From Purpureocillium takamizusanense (taxonomy: Eukaryota > Ascomycota > Sordariomycetes > Hypocreales > Ophiocordycipitaceae), in assembly GCF_022605165.1 (NCBI RefSeq), contig NC_063074.1, forward strand, positions 2,073,501 through 2,137,500: a DNA stretch of 64,000 bases, read 5' to 3'. This document shows, in pieces, positions 48,349 to 58,372 of this stretch (its first letter is position 1; the number at the start of each line of letters is the position of its first letter). The position numbers and the translations under genes were made by a program. The notes under the pieces were generated by a model. The model saw only the letters and a program-made list of their open reading frames with translations, did no database searches and was not told where the DNA came from.

Positions 48349-49946
48349 ATGGGCTCCTCAGAAGCGGCAATCCTGTCCGTCAAGAGCCAGGTCCTGTTGG
48401 GGACGTTTGTGCACAGCAAGACGGCTCAGGCGCTGGAATACATGCACAACACCGCCATCGCCGTCGACTCGCACGGCACAGTCGTCGGCATCGAGAGGGA
48501 CGCGGACGACGTCGAGAGTGCCAAGGGCAAGCTGCTCGCTAGCCTGGGCTGGTGCGAGTCCGATGTTCATGTTTGCGCGAGCAGGGAGGGCCAGTTCTTC
48601 TTCCCTGGCTTCATAGGTGAGTTCACGGATGGGGTGGCATGCTGCTCCAGTGCGACGCTGCGATGCTGATGCGCAGGCGGCACCCGCCTACAGACACGCA
48701 TGTTCATGCGCCCCAGTACGCAAATGTGGGCATATTTGGCAAGTCGTCCCTGCTTGGCTGGCTCGAGAAGTACACGTTCCCTCTCGAGTCGAGCCTCAAG
48801 GATCTCGACAGGGCCCGCATGGTGTACAACGCCTGCGTGAGACGGACTCTTTCCCACGGTACCACGACGGCCGCGTACTATGCTACCATCGATGTTGCTG
48901 CCACCAACTTGCTGTCCAAGCTGTGCCTGGACCGCGGCCAGCGGGCATTCATTGGCAGGGTTTGCATGGACCGGCCAGTGATTTGCCCCGACTACTACAG
49001 GGACGAATCGGCGGAGCAGGCCCTCAAGTTGACCCTTGATTCCATTGCGTACATCAACAAGATCGACCCCAAGCACGACATGGTGTCGCCCATTCTGACG
49101 CCGCGCTTCGCCCCGGCCTGCACCTCGGAGGCCATGCACGCCCTGTCCAAGGTCCAACGCCAGCTGAACCTGCCGGTGCAGACGCACATCTCGGAGAACA
49201 AGGACGAGGTCTGCCTTGTGCGCGACCTGTTCCCGGACGCCAAGTCGTATGCCGACGTCTACGACAAGCACGGCCTGCTGACGCCCAAGACGATCCTCGC
49301 CCACGCCGTGCACATCACCGACGCGGAGGCGGACCTCATCGTCGCGCGCAAGTCCAAGATTGCCCACTGCCCCTGCAGCAACAGCTCCCTGACGAGCGGC
49401 GAGGCCCGCGTCCGGTGGATGTGGGACAAGGGCATCGATGTCGGCCTGGGCACAGACATGAGCGGCGGCTACAGCCCGTCGATCCTCGAGGCAGCGCGGC
49501 ACGCGGCCCTCGTCAGCAGGCACCTCGCCGTGGACATTGCCGACTGCAAGGAGCGCGAGAGGGTCAAGCTCACGGTGGACGAGGCGCTGTTCCTCGCGAC
49601 GAGGGGCGGGGCCAAGGTGGTCGGGCTCGAGGACAAGGTCGGCGGCTTCGACGTGGGCAAGAAGTGGGACGCGCAGCTCGTGGGCCTGGCCGTGGTACGG
49701 CCGGACGGCTCGCGTGAAGGAGAGAGGGAGCCGCCGCCTGCGCATCACCACCACCACCACCACCATCACCACGGCGGCGGCGGCGACGAGGAGCACAATG
49801 CCCGCCAGCGCGGTGACGCCGGCAACGTGGACATTTTTGGGTGGGAGGCGTGGGAAGACCGCGTGGCTAAGTGGGTGTACAATGGCGACGACCGCAACAC
49901 CAAGATGGTCTGGGTCAACGGCAGGCTGGTACACTCTCGGCCGTGA
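48349..49946 (+). CDS. gud1: Guanine deaminase
   Basis: Two exons: 48349-48616 and 48694-49946, giving 506 residues. It hydrolyses guanine to xanthine and ammonia, in purine salvage and nitrogen use, in the cytosol. The intron join creates P-G-F-I-D-T-H-V-H-A-P-Q-Y, the metal-binding HxH of the amidohydrolase fold (His92, His94). An earlier cag at 48676 would not give this. Other ligands: His254 in T-H-I-S-E, His293 in A-H-A-V-H, Asp344 in G-T-D-M-S-G-G. N-S-S-L-T-S-G matches the family's substrate loop. Near the C-terminus a run of ten histidines followed by glycines (about residues 441-456) interrupts the sequence before D-I-F-G-W-E and V-W-V-N-G-R-L-V. Tandem with fas1, convergent with the next gene. 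Confidence 0.94.
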
Positions 49947-50364
49947 GGACAGCGAGGACGAGGATCGAGGAAGAGATGTCTCTTGACGGGACGACATACT
50001 TGGCACAAGGTTGGAAATTTCAAAAGCCAGAGAAAGCGTGGTAGATTATGGAGTATCTACCTCTCCATCTATTTGGAATACTGACGGTCTAGACAAACCA
50101 AGTATCGCTTGTGAATCATCGCTGGCTTCCGTGTCCCTCACGCTCTTACAAGACTATGACGACGGACCTAACCCGGCCTCTCCGGCATCCGAAATTCAAG
50201 GCCCGCTCCCCTTTCTCCCCCCCCCTCAACTTCACGATCCAGGTTTCAGTCCAACAACCCCCCTTCCCGCAGACGACACGCAAGAAAGAAAAAAAAAACG
50301 ACGACGACAACGACGACTCACCCCCCTCTCTCACCTCACCTGTCGGTCTCCCCCATCATCCTCT
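49947..50364. other. Convergent intergenic region
   Basis: 418 bp between guanine deaminase and the small unknown gene. It includes a C-rich tract and an A-rich tract near 50289-50298. Nothing else seen. Confidence 0.65.
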
Positions 50365-50727
50365 TTACTTCTTCTTCGCCTGCTGCCTCTGCTGCCTCTC
50401 CCGCTGCGTCTTCTTCACGCCAAACAGGTTCGACAGCTTCTTGTACGCGCAGCCCTTGTCCTTGGCCTTGGTCACCGCGAACTCCTCAAACGCCGCGTCC
50501 GCGTCCGCCAGCAGCCCCCGCATCGCCGCGTCCGAGTCCCCCGCGGCGGCCGCCAGCTCCACGTAGGCGACGATGGCGGCCACGAGCTCCTCGCGCTGCT
50601 CGTCCGTCGGCTTGCTCGTGTCGTCCGTCTCGATGCGCGACACGAGCTCGATGAGCGCGTCCTGGATGTCCCCCGTGTACGTCGAGAGCGTCTCCCGCTC
50701 GTAGACTCGATCAGCGGCGGAAGGCAT
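50365..50727 (-). CDS. Small unrecognised protein, 120 residues
   Basis: I do not recognise this protein. It is likely real: nearly every codon ends in G or C, the frame is intact from ATG to stop and no competing frame shows this bias. It has no signal peptide or membrane segment. The sequence is acidic and helical in its first 90 residues (E-L-V-S-R-I-E-T-D-D, A-A-I-V-A-Y-V-E-L), then basic, with K-K-L-S-N-L-F-G-V-K-K and a Q/R/K-rich tail (R-E-R-Q-Q-R-Q-Q-A-K-K-K) that could bind nucleic acid or act as a nuclear signal. Convergent with guanine deaminase. Confidence 0.65.
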   Translation of the reverse strand: MPSAADRVYERETLSTYTGDIQDALIELVSRIETDDTSKPTDEQREELVAAIVAYVELAAAAGDSDAAMRGLLADADAAFEEFAVTKAKDKGCAYKKLSNLFGVKKTQRERQQRQQAKKK

Positions 50728-51834
50728 CGTGATTTGGCTGCCGTGTGGTTCGATTCTTACGGTACCCTTTTTCTAGAAAGAACGAGACGAGAAAGTGTCG
50801 GGCGCGTGTGTCCGACAGAAGAAGAAGAGGTCTGAAGAGTCCCAGCCCCTTTTTATTCCGGGACAGAGCTGATATGGGTGATTCTGCAACGACGAAAAAA
50901 GCCCAAAGGTGACGTCGAAGATGGCAGTGACGATGTGGTGATTCTGGTGAGTGAATGTCTGGAAAAACGAAGACGGTTGTGATGATGATGGTGGTGATGA
51001 TGAGTGAGCTTGTCTGAAGGATTGCTATGATCTACCATCGGAGAGCAAGGCCCCCTCCATCAATATATATAGGCCGGAGAGACAGAGAGAGAGAGACAGA
51101 GATAGAGAGCCCCCAGAGAGAAAGAAAGGGAGGAGGGGGGCTCGCGATGTCGCACCAGGAAAGAACACCAAAAAAGGAATTGGCAGCGGCATGGTTTGTT
51201 CGGTCCCAGTACAGGAAAAAGCGACGACAAAAATGCAGCTTGTTCACAGGTCGTTCGCTCGAGCACCCACGCACGCACGGCGTGCGGGTGAAAGTCGCGC
51301 CGGAGGGGGGAGACGGGCGGCCCTCGCACCTTCGCGAACAAAGACGGAGGCCGAGGAAGAGGACAACGGCGGCATGTGCTACGACTACCGCAACTACTCC
51401 GTTCAGTCAGACAGACGTAACAAAGAGCATGAAGTGCTTGAGATACGAACGCAATGAGTGCGAGGGACAAGAGCTGAACACAGTCAGGAGTCTTAGAACG
51501 TTGAGGCACAATGACGGAGCAGGGTTCTAATCTTTCATGATTGCATGCTCAAGGCTGAGGCGGAGTGGTCCTGCCATATAAACAACTAATTTGGGTACAA
51601 GCCTTTTGAGGATGAAAACTAGAAGAGGACATTGTAGACGGTGACATGGTATAGTTGGCGACTTCCGTTGACCCGAGTTCGCCTCGCCATTGCACGGGAA
51701 TATTCTCCTTGTCTGATATCCTGCCTTGCCCACAAACGCTGCTTCAGATAAAAGGCTGTCCCCTTGACCCGCCCTTCGACTGTCGCTCAGAAATCCCAGG
51801 GCATGAAGCCAGGCCCCATGGGTCACCTCCCTGT
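50728..51834. other. Intergenic region
   Basis: 1.1 kb between two minus-strand genes. It contains a GA-rich tract at about 51073-51135 and short open frames on both strands that overlap it. No gene is supported. Confidence 0.6.
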
Positions 51835-53361
51835 TTACTCGTCATTCCGAACAACCGGGTCGAGGAGTTCGAGCATCTTTTCCGGGTCAAGGAGCTCTTG
51901 GTTGACGTTGGTCCAGTCGCCACTGATGTCGTCGTCAAGAGTAGCCAAGACCTCCTCGGTGTTCATGTGCTTTCTCTGTGACAGCCACGAATCTACTTCT
52001 CTCGAAAGGTAGGTATTCATCGGCATGCGGGTGTCTGCCGCGATCTCAGCACGGCGAATAATCGCATTCTGAGCCGCAGTCTTGACCGACGCTGTGCCAC
52101 GCGCTCGAGCCGCTCCTTTGGTACGATTTTGGCGCTGGGCGGCTCTCTTCTCCCGCAGATTGAGTGCCTTGTTCTCCAAGGCCTCCCGAATGACGTAATC
52201 GTGCCAGCGTGCTCGTTGTTCGTCTGTGAGCGCCTCCCACCGGCCCCCATCGAGGCCTTCACATACCGCCTGCAGACGGTAGAAGCGCAGTTCTGCCGTG
52301 GCCTCGTAGTACAGTCTCTCGTAGCTGCCCAGGGACTCGAGTCGAGTGACGCGGCTGCGCTTCGCGGCCACGTTGTTTCGCTTTCTTTCATGGATTCCCA
52401 CGAACTCACAGATGCGGTTGTTTCGTTGCTCTAGGTATATGCGGACGAGGGGATCTACGTCGTTGGGAATGTGAACCGTGCGTGGGAACACCTTCTTGTC
52501 CGGTAGTGGCTGCACTTCTGTCGGGGGCAAGCTCGGCGGCGCTTCTTCTTGACGTGCGATTTCGGCTGTGACGGCCGTGAGGCGGCTGGCAGCCGTTCTC
52601 GGAGTCAAGGAACGAGAAAGGCCCAAGCCTAGCTGCTCGAGGGTGTCATTGCCGACCATTATGGAGTCGCCGTGCCGCTGCCCTGACCCTCTAGATTCGG
52701 GTACTGAGACATGTCCACTCGGCCCTGACCCTGCTTGCTCCGTTGCGGCCTCGCTCAGAAAAGGAGGGCGCGTTGGCAGGTAGCTGTCTAGGTTCTGAAA
52801 TGGGAGAGGAGGGGAGTCACCAGAGCCAAAGGTACACATGTCCTGGAGAACCGGTTCGCTGACCAGAAATGGACCAGGGTCCGCCAAGCTGGCAGGGAGC
52901 CCGGGCTCCGCGTGTGTAGGCTCCGAGAAACGACCGAGTCTAGGATCTGTGGACTTGCCGGTGGCCATATCGATGTCGTTGAGGGTCTCTGATGACGTAC
53001 CAAAGAAGTCAAAGTTGTTGAAGTCGTTGCTAGTTCTCTCTTCTTGTCCGCTTCCACAGGCGTGGAGGATGTGATCCATGCCGAGGACTTTTTGTTGGCT
53101 GTGTGGGATCGGTTGGAGGATAAAGGCTGAGTTTTGGTCGACGGCGCAGAAGGTGTCGGAACCACGAGCGACGTTGTCGTTTTCATTGTCCTCGGTCACA
53201 TTTTTCATGACGTTGGGTTCAGCCTTGGCTGGCTTCGGTTGTGCGGAAGTCTTGGTCTTGTGTATTTTGAGATGCGCAACACGCCTGAAGACGGCCCGGA
53301 TTCTAGTCAAGATGAAAGTCTTGTTAGCATTCTGAATCAATAGGCTCGTCTGGGACGCCAT
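51835..53361 (-). CDS. Unrecognised protein with a bZIP-like basic motif
   Basis: Single-exon gene of 508 residues from the ATG at 53361; the frame is open to an ATG at 53526 (563 residues). I do not recognise the whole protein. Residues 329-337 read N-N-V-A-A-K-R-S-R, which matches the N-x2-A-A-x2-S-R core of bZIP basic regions and is flanked by R-K-R and V-T-R. The leucine positions expected of a zipper are occupied by Tyr, Ala and Tyr, so dimerisation by a standard zipper is doubtful. The sequence then stays helical and charged to about residue 430. The first 300 residues are acidic, rich in S, P and D, like an activation region. A nuclear regulator is plausible but inferred. It is in tandem with xyr1 downstream of it. 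Confidence 0.68.
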   Translation of the reverse strand: MASQTSLLIQNANKTFILTRIRAVFRRVAHLKIHKTKTSAQPKPAKAEPNVMKNVTEDNENDNVARGSDTFCAVDQNSAFILQPIPHSQQKVLGMDHILHACGSGQEERTSNDFNNFDFFGTSSETLNDIDMATGKSTDPRLGRFSEPTHAEPGLPASLADPGPFLVSEPVLQDMCTFGSGDSPPLPFQNLDSYLPTRPPFLSEAATEQAGSGPSGHVSVPESRGSGQRHGDSIMVGNDTLEQLGLGLSRSLTPRTAASRLTAVTAEIARQEEAPPSLPPTEVQPLPDKKVFPRTVHIPNDVDPLVRIYLEQRNNRICEFVGIHERKRNNVAAKRSRVTRLESLGSYERLYYEATAELRFYRLQAVCEGLDGGRWEALTDEQRARWHDYVIREALENKALNLREKRAAQRQNRTKGAARARGTASVKTAAQNAIIRRAEIAADTRMPMNTYLSREVDSWLSQRKHMNTEEVLATLDDDISGDWTNVNQELLDPEKMLELLDPVVRNDE

Positions 53362-55045
53362 TTGTGGTCGTGACAGCGGGAAGCTTTCGAGTGACTCGAT
53401 GTTTACGCCGCTCGTTGCGGAAGTGGTAGTGTTTAAGACGGACCGCGAAGGAGCACGTGGGGTGAAGGAGGAGGGGGCGGTGAGGGTGAAGAGTAAGCGG
53501 AATGTTTGCAAGTCAAGAAGATGCATGGTCGCTTCAATACCTGGTGATTCAGTTGCAGTATCAGACGTCCTGTCTCGGGTATCGTATCAGTCGAGCGAGG
53601 CTAGCCCTTACAGCAGCGATACTTGCGTTTCGGTGTTGACAGTCCCCAAAGCCGTCCCGCCCTTCCCAAGGGGGGGTTTGGGACGAAAAGACTCGGCAGA
53701 AGCGGTCTGCAGTACTGAATTGTCCCAAGTAAATGTTTCAAGCCTCTTGTATCCCGTTGTCGTGGTGGTGCTGGAAGAGTGTTTGTGGTTGTGGCGGGGT
53801 GCTGTCGTAGGAGCAGATGTGGGAGGTTGGTGATGCAGGAGTAGCAGCACAGTGAATCGCTGTGGGCAAATTTATATGCTGCGTCAGTGCGCGCTGTCAC
53901 GCAAGTCATGAGTGCGCGCACCCGTCAGATGAGCGCGGCACAGGGTGTCGCAGTTGCGCAAGCGGCCCTATTGTTTGGACGAAGAGAGAAGGGCCCATGG
54001 CAAGTAAACAAGCGGTAGCGGCAGCACAGCTGACATGGCGTGTTCTCGCGTCGGTATTGTCATGGGACTGCGTTGCTATTGTGTGCTACAGTGACTGTTT
54101 GAAAACAGAGGGCGAACGAGCATGGTGCGAGGCAGCGGCGAGCCTGCTGATGGTGCGGGTTTCGAGCCCTCTTGATCGGCAGAAGAGGGCCAGAACGCGC
54201 TGGGAGCGCTTTCATCGCATCTTGTGTGCATGCCGGCGGGCAAGAAAGGCATGACCGATGCTGCATAACCTCGAAATGGCGGCTATGTTGAAGGCCCAAC
54301 CTGGCAGCATTCTGCTGGGGTTAGTCAGGGGGGCTGCATTCGTTGCTCAGGCGTTCATCTCGAACGCGAGCATGTTGGGACCAAGTTCGAGGTCCGAGAT
54401 TACCAGGCAAACTCTGCCTGCAAGTTTCTCATGCTTGGCCACATGTACGCACGAACTGGACAAAAAGGAAACCGCAAAGGAGCGCGTCTGCGCACCTGCC
54501 TTGTTCACCTGGGCTCGCTACGAAGCAGGGAAGCCGCTCCCCTGACAACCACCCAGGCCCCTCCCAAGCTTACTCCGAGCATCTCTCACAGTCGGCCACA
54601 CACGATCATTGTGTCTTCGGGCATGCCGGCCGAGCTGCACGTCTTCTCCCCCCCAATGGCTCCAGGACATGGCGAAACCCATGTGGCTCTCGACGCAGGC
54701 TTCGTGAGCGGCCGGCCTCCATATTTCAGCCTCGTTTGAAATCTACAACGCCGACTCCGAATCTTGACAAACAAAGTAATGGCCAAACGATATCATTGCC
54801 AGTTCAGTCGACCCATGGCTGATCCCGTTCCCGACGCCCTATAGATGCTTTAACAATGGGGAACCAGGGTTCCCCGTCATCACGTAGAACAACGCAGTCA
54901 TGCTCGTACAGTCGCAATGCCGACAACCCCCGGGATAACCAACGGCTGCCGATGCGGGCCGTTAACATTGATACCACCCAACAGCGCTCAAACTCGTCCA
55001 CACCCGTCATTGGTGCTGGTCGGGGTGCCAGTAGAGCACGGTAGC
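53362..55045. other. Intergenic region between xyr1 and the bZIP-like gene
   Basis: 1.7 kb holding the xyr1 3' untranslated region and the promoter of the bZIP-like gene. Open frames at 54258-54822 (plus) overlap each other without motifs. No tRNA-like fold was convincing. Confidence 0.6.
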
Positions 55046-58000
55046 TCAGAGGGCGAGACCCGTCCCCCCGCCAGTCCATCGGTACAGTCCGAGGAGTTCT
55101 CTCCGCCGTTGATGCTGCTCACCGAGATCTTGGGGTACCCGCCCACGAACAACAGCCAAAGCACTTCGCATAACCTTGCTGAAATTACGCTAAGACGAAC
55201 GTCAGCCATCAGTGTTACGGCTGCGAAAGCAACTCGACCCGCGGGTGTAATTACCTGATACTCAGTGTTGAGCGTAACCACGCACGCTTCGTGAGCTCGC
55301 ACAATAATCTCGCATGCCCTAATGACATTCGGCGACGCCTCGAATTGCAGCTTGTCCGCAATCAACAGCAACAAAAACGATCCTTGCAAGAGATAAACGC
55401 CGAAGAAGAAAGGCATGAATTCCAGGCCGGGATCAAACTCGAGTATTTGTGCAATCGCATCTGCTGCCGAAACCGCATGTCCCGTTGCTGTGATAAAGGC
55501 CTGACTTGAAATCCACAAGTCGTTGTCGTCAAGGAGACTGATCGGATCCCACTTGTCGCTAAGCAAAATATGAAGCACATGCATAACGTGTGTTCCGTAC
55601 GCCACTGTTATCCGGGCTTGGATCTCATTCTCTGTCATGCGATTCGAGGCATTGGTGTATACCGATTGCGCTGATGGACTGCTCGTGTCGTTCATTCTCG
55701 TCATATCGCCATCGGCTCGACCAGGATCCACCTTGCCACCGTCCGATTGTCGTGGCAAAAACTGCCCCTCAAACCTCTTGAGGCTTTGCTCGTATACCTC
55801 GAGGTGGCGGCGAATCTCTTCCGCCTGGGCATCCCATTCGTGAGCAGCCCGGAAGTCGATGCCGAAACGAGGGTGATTCTTGGCGTGATGCAAGTCGACG
55901 ACTTCGCCTAGTATAGTCATGAGTGGGAGGAAGTAGCCAAAGATACTATGGCCACGACACTCGAACTGTGGTCCCGCGAGCCGAGCACCCTGAGCACCAA
56001 AACCTTGGGAGCCGGGACCGAGCGCGCCCTGGTCGCGGTTGTTGTCTAAAAACGTGGAAAAGTCTCCCTTTTGCCAGATGTTATCGTCCAAGGGCTGCAA
56101 CAGGCTCTCGCATTCAATGTCAAGGAGAAACATTGGTCGGTTGTAGCAGAGAGCCAGGTGCCTGTCAACGGTGTAGAGCAGCCACCAGATCCGCCGGCGC
56201 TCTTCTCGCTCCTCCTCCGTCACAAAGCCCGGTATGCTCCGGTAGATGTCATGGTCCTCGATGCCGCCATCATGACCCGTCTCGTTTCGTTCAGCGTTCG
56301 GGGGTATGTGGCCAGTTGGGAGCTCTCGTCCGAGTTTGAGCTCGCGAGCAAGCGACCATGCGATGTTCCACCACCTCACACTGGCGCCCTTGTACTCGCT
56401 GGCGGAGACTACCGTGGCCAGGTGGATGTACGTTGCAACGTCGTCGAGCTGACCCGCTGCCCCGAACGACCCTGCTTCCCCTGAGAGGCCGTCAACGCCC
56501 AACGATCCTGGCATCGCAGCGCCCAAGCCGGCCATTCCCACTGCTCCGATGCTCGCATTACCAGTAGTCAGTAGGGTCTCTCCCATCGGAGTATGAATCA
56601 GAGGCTTGAGAAATCTGACTGTCAAATCCAAAAGCTTCTGGCAGATCTGAGCCCTCGCTGTTGGAGAGCTGGTCAGCAAAGAAGCATCGCTTGTTTGCGC
56701 AGCCACCCAGAGCATGCTAGCCAGTAGGGCTGGCTGACATTTCCGTGGCCGAGTTGGATGGAGAATGGCCCTCTTCCGGAACACAAACCCCAGCACATAT
56801 GGCGACATTGGGTGCATCTGGGCAGACGATGATGACGAGAAGTAAAGATCGAGCAAGTCACAGGCGAGATTAAAGGGAACAATGTTGCCCAAGTGCGGTG
56901 CGAGCGGTTCCAGGACGGGATATCGAAGGCCAGCGTGGCCCAAGGCCTTGTGCTGGACCTGATGCTGGGGTGGTTGCGCCTGGAATTGCCCAGAAGGTGA
57001 CGTTATTCCGACACCCCAGCCGGGAGATGCCCCTCCGGTCAGCTGGTATCCGGTAAGCGGGCTGTTTCCCATGCGATATCCGGGGCCGTTGAAAGCAGCT
57101 GGACTTTGTGGCAGCAGCCCGAAAGATAACGGATACCCTGGCATATTATGGTTAGGGTCGTTGGAGTAGCTTGGGCTCCCCATCATGCTAGTACCCATGC
57201 CATGCCGTTCGTACCCAGTGGAGAGTCTTCCATAACCGTTGAGGTCGATCGCCTGGTTGCTCTCCATTTCGTCCCTCTCCGCAGCAGTGTCTTCAGCGAG
57301 GTGAGACTGATCCGACATGTCACTAGACACAGTGGTTTGGCGCGTTTGAAAGTCAGAATCGTTTGCGTGCCGCGTGCCTGTCGACGCGTCGCTGCCGTGA
57401 CTGGCGTGGATGACCGAGTCCCCTTGGTCATTGGAACCATGGGCTTTGTTTGCATCACCACCTTGACCAGCCACAGCCGCGGCCTGAGCAGCAGCCCTCT
57501 CGGCGAGGTCCTTGCGAGACGCCTTGCCTCGCTTCTTCTTTTCGCGCATATACTCACAACTTAGGTTGAGCTCTGCATAGAACAGGTCAGCGTGGCGAAC
57601 ACGGCGCGGGAGCTGGGGGCCGGCAAGGGACGGAGGGTCTACGCACCAATGCAGTGGGCGCAAGGGTGTCGTCCATCGCACTTCGTCCGAAGCTGGTTGC
57701 ACTGATCGCAGGCACGGCTGATGCGCCGCCTGATGGGCGCCGAGGCTGTCGAGGACCTACCTCCGGGGCCGCTGGCGTGGTAATGCTTGGGCTTCGAGTG
57801 AGGCATAGGAGGGCCCATGGGCGGGCTGGTACCGGCCATCTCCCGGTCCAAGGGTGGCGGCGGTTGAAATCCATAGCCATGGTCTTGCCTGAAGCCCCCA
57901 AAGCTTTCCGTTTGGAGATGAGCCTGTGCAAGCTGCGTGTTGTAGGCCGAGGGCGGCGGCCCGGTGACAGCAACCGGCGCGCCAACCGGTGCGACAACAG

Positions 58001-58046
58001 CCGGGTTGTGATAAGGAGAGTACCGCTGCAGCGGGTTGGACAGCAT
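55046..58046 (-). CDS. xyr1: Xylanolytic transcription activator Xyr1/XlnR
   Basis: Three exons: 57647-58046, 55255-57572 and 55046-55189, giving 953 residues. It is the Zn2Cys6 activator of xylanase, cellulase and D-xylose catabolic genes, acting in the nucleus. It starts M-L-S-N-P-L-Q-R-Y. The zinc cluster uses Cys113, 116, 123, 129, 132 and 139 ([11 protein letters not shown]), with intron 1 falling between Cys132-Ile and Cys139. After it comes [10 protein letters not shown], then a variable linker, the fungal transcription factor middle domain ([25 protein letters not shown]) and [12 protein letters not shown]. Intron 2 (55190-55254) must be removed to reach the conserved end R-N-F-S-K-V-M ... 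[12 protein letters not shown]; read through, the frame ends in unrelated sequence. Confidence 0.96.
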
Positions 58047-58304
58047 CTTGGGCCAGGTAGAGCAGGAGCTCGGGAGTTTCCGCTCCGATGTGACCTTTTC
58101 TGCTGCAAGATGCAGCGTCGATTTGAATTCCTGAGAAGTTGCAGGTCGGCCGCCTGCACCTTCCCAGGGCCAGGGAGTCCGAGGAAGGAATGAGGGGAGC
58201 CGCTGGTCTGTTTGTCTGGGCCAGTGAATGAGGAGTGTGCCTTCCTGTCGTGTGGCCTAGGCCTGGCCTTCAGCCTGAGCACGGGGCGGGAAGGAACAGA
58301 GAAT

Positions 58305-58372
58305 GGCAGGAGCAGCAGGAGCAGCAGGAGCAGCAGGAGCAGAAACAGGAGCTGGAGCTGGAGCTGGAGCCA
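58305..58372. repeat. GGAGCAGCA / GGAGCT minisatellite upstream of xyr1
   Basis: 9-bp units (GGAGCAGCA) pass into 6-bp units (GGAGCT). The second part contains three tandem CTGGAG hexamers, discussed as possible Cre1 sites. Confidence 0.85.
58352..58369. promoter_or_regulatory. Three tandem matches to the Cre1/CreA SYGGRG site
   Basis: CTGGAG occurs at 58352, 58358 and 58364, 306-323 bp upstream of the xyr1 start codon. Each copy fits the SYGGRG consensus of the carbon catabolite repressor. xyr1 in Trichoderma reesei is known to be under Cre1 control. The hexamers are part of a repeat, so chance is possible. Confidence 0.4.

Noticed and set aside
48677..48693. Earlier cag acceptor at 48676 in guanine deaminase
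   Set aside because: It would not produce the conserved F-I-D-T-H-V-H motif; the acceptor at 48693 does.
54140..54420. Sequences resembling tRNA T-arms (for example gggtttcgagccc)
   Set aside because: Loop length and stem pairing do not fit a tRNA, and no matching D-arm or anticodon arm is present. No tRNA was accepted anywhere in the window.
54988..55254. Read-through C-terminus of the xyr1 second exon
   Set aside because: It yields sequence unrelated to Xyr1; splicing the gtaatt...ttag intron at 55190-55254 restores the conserved family ending.
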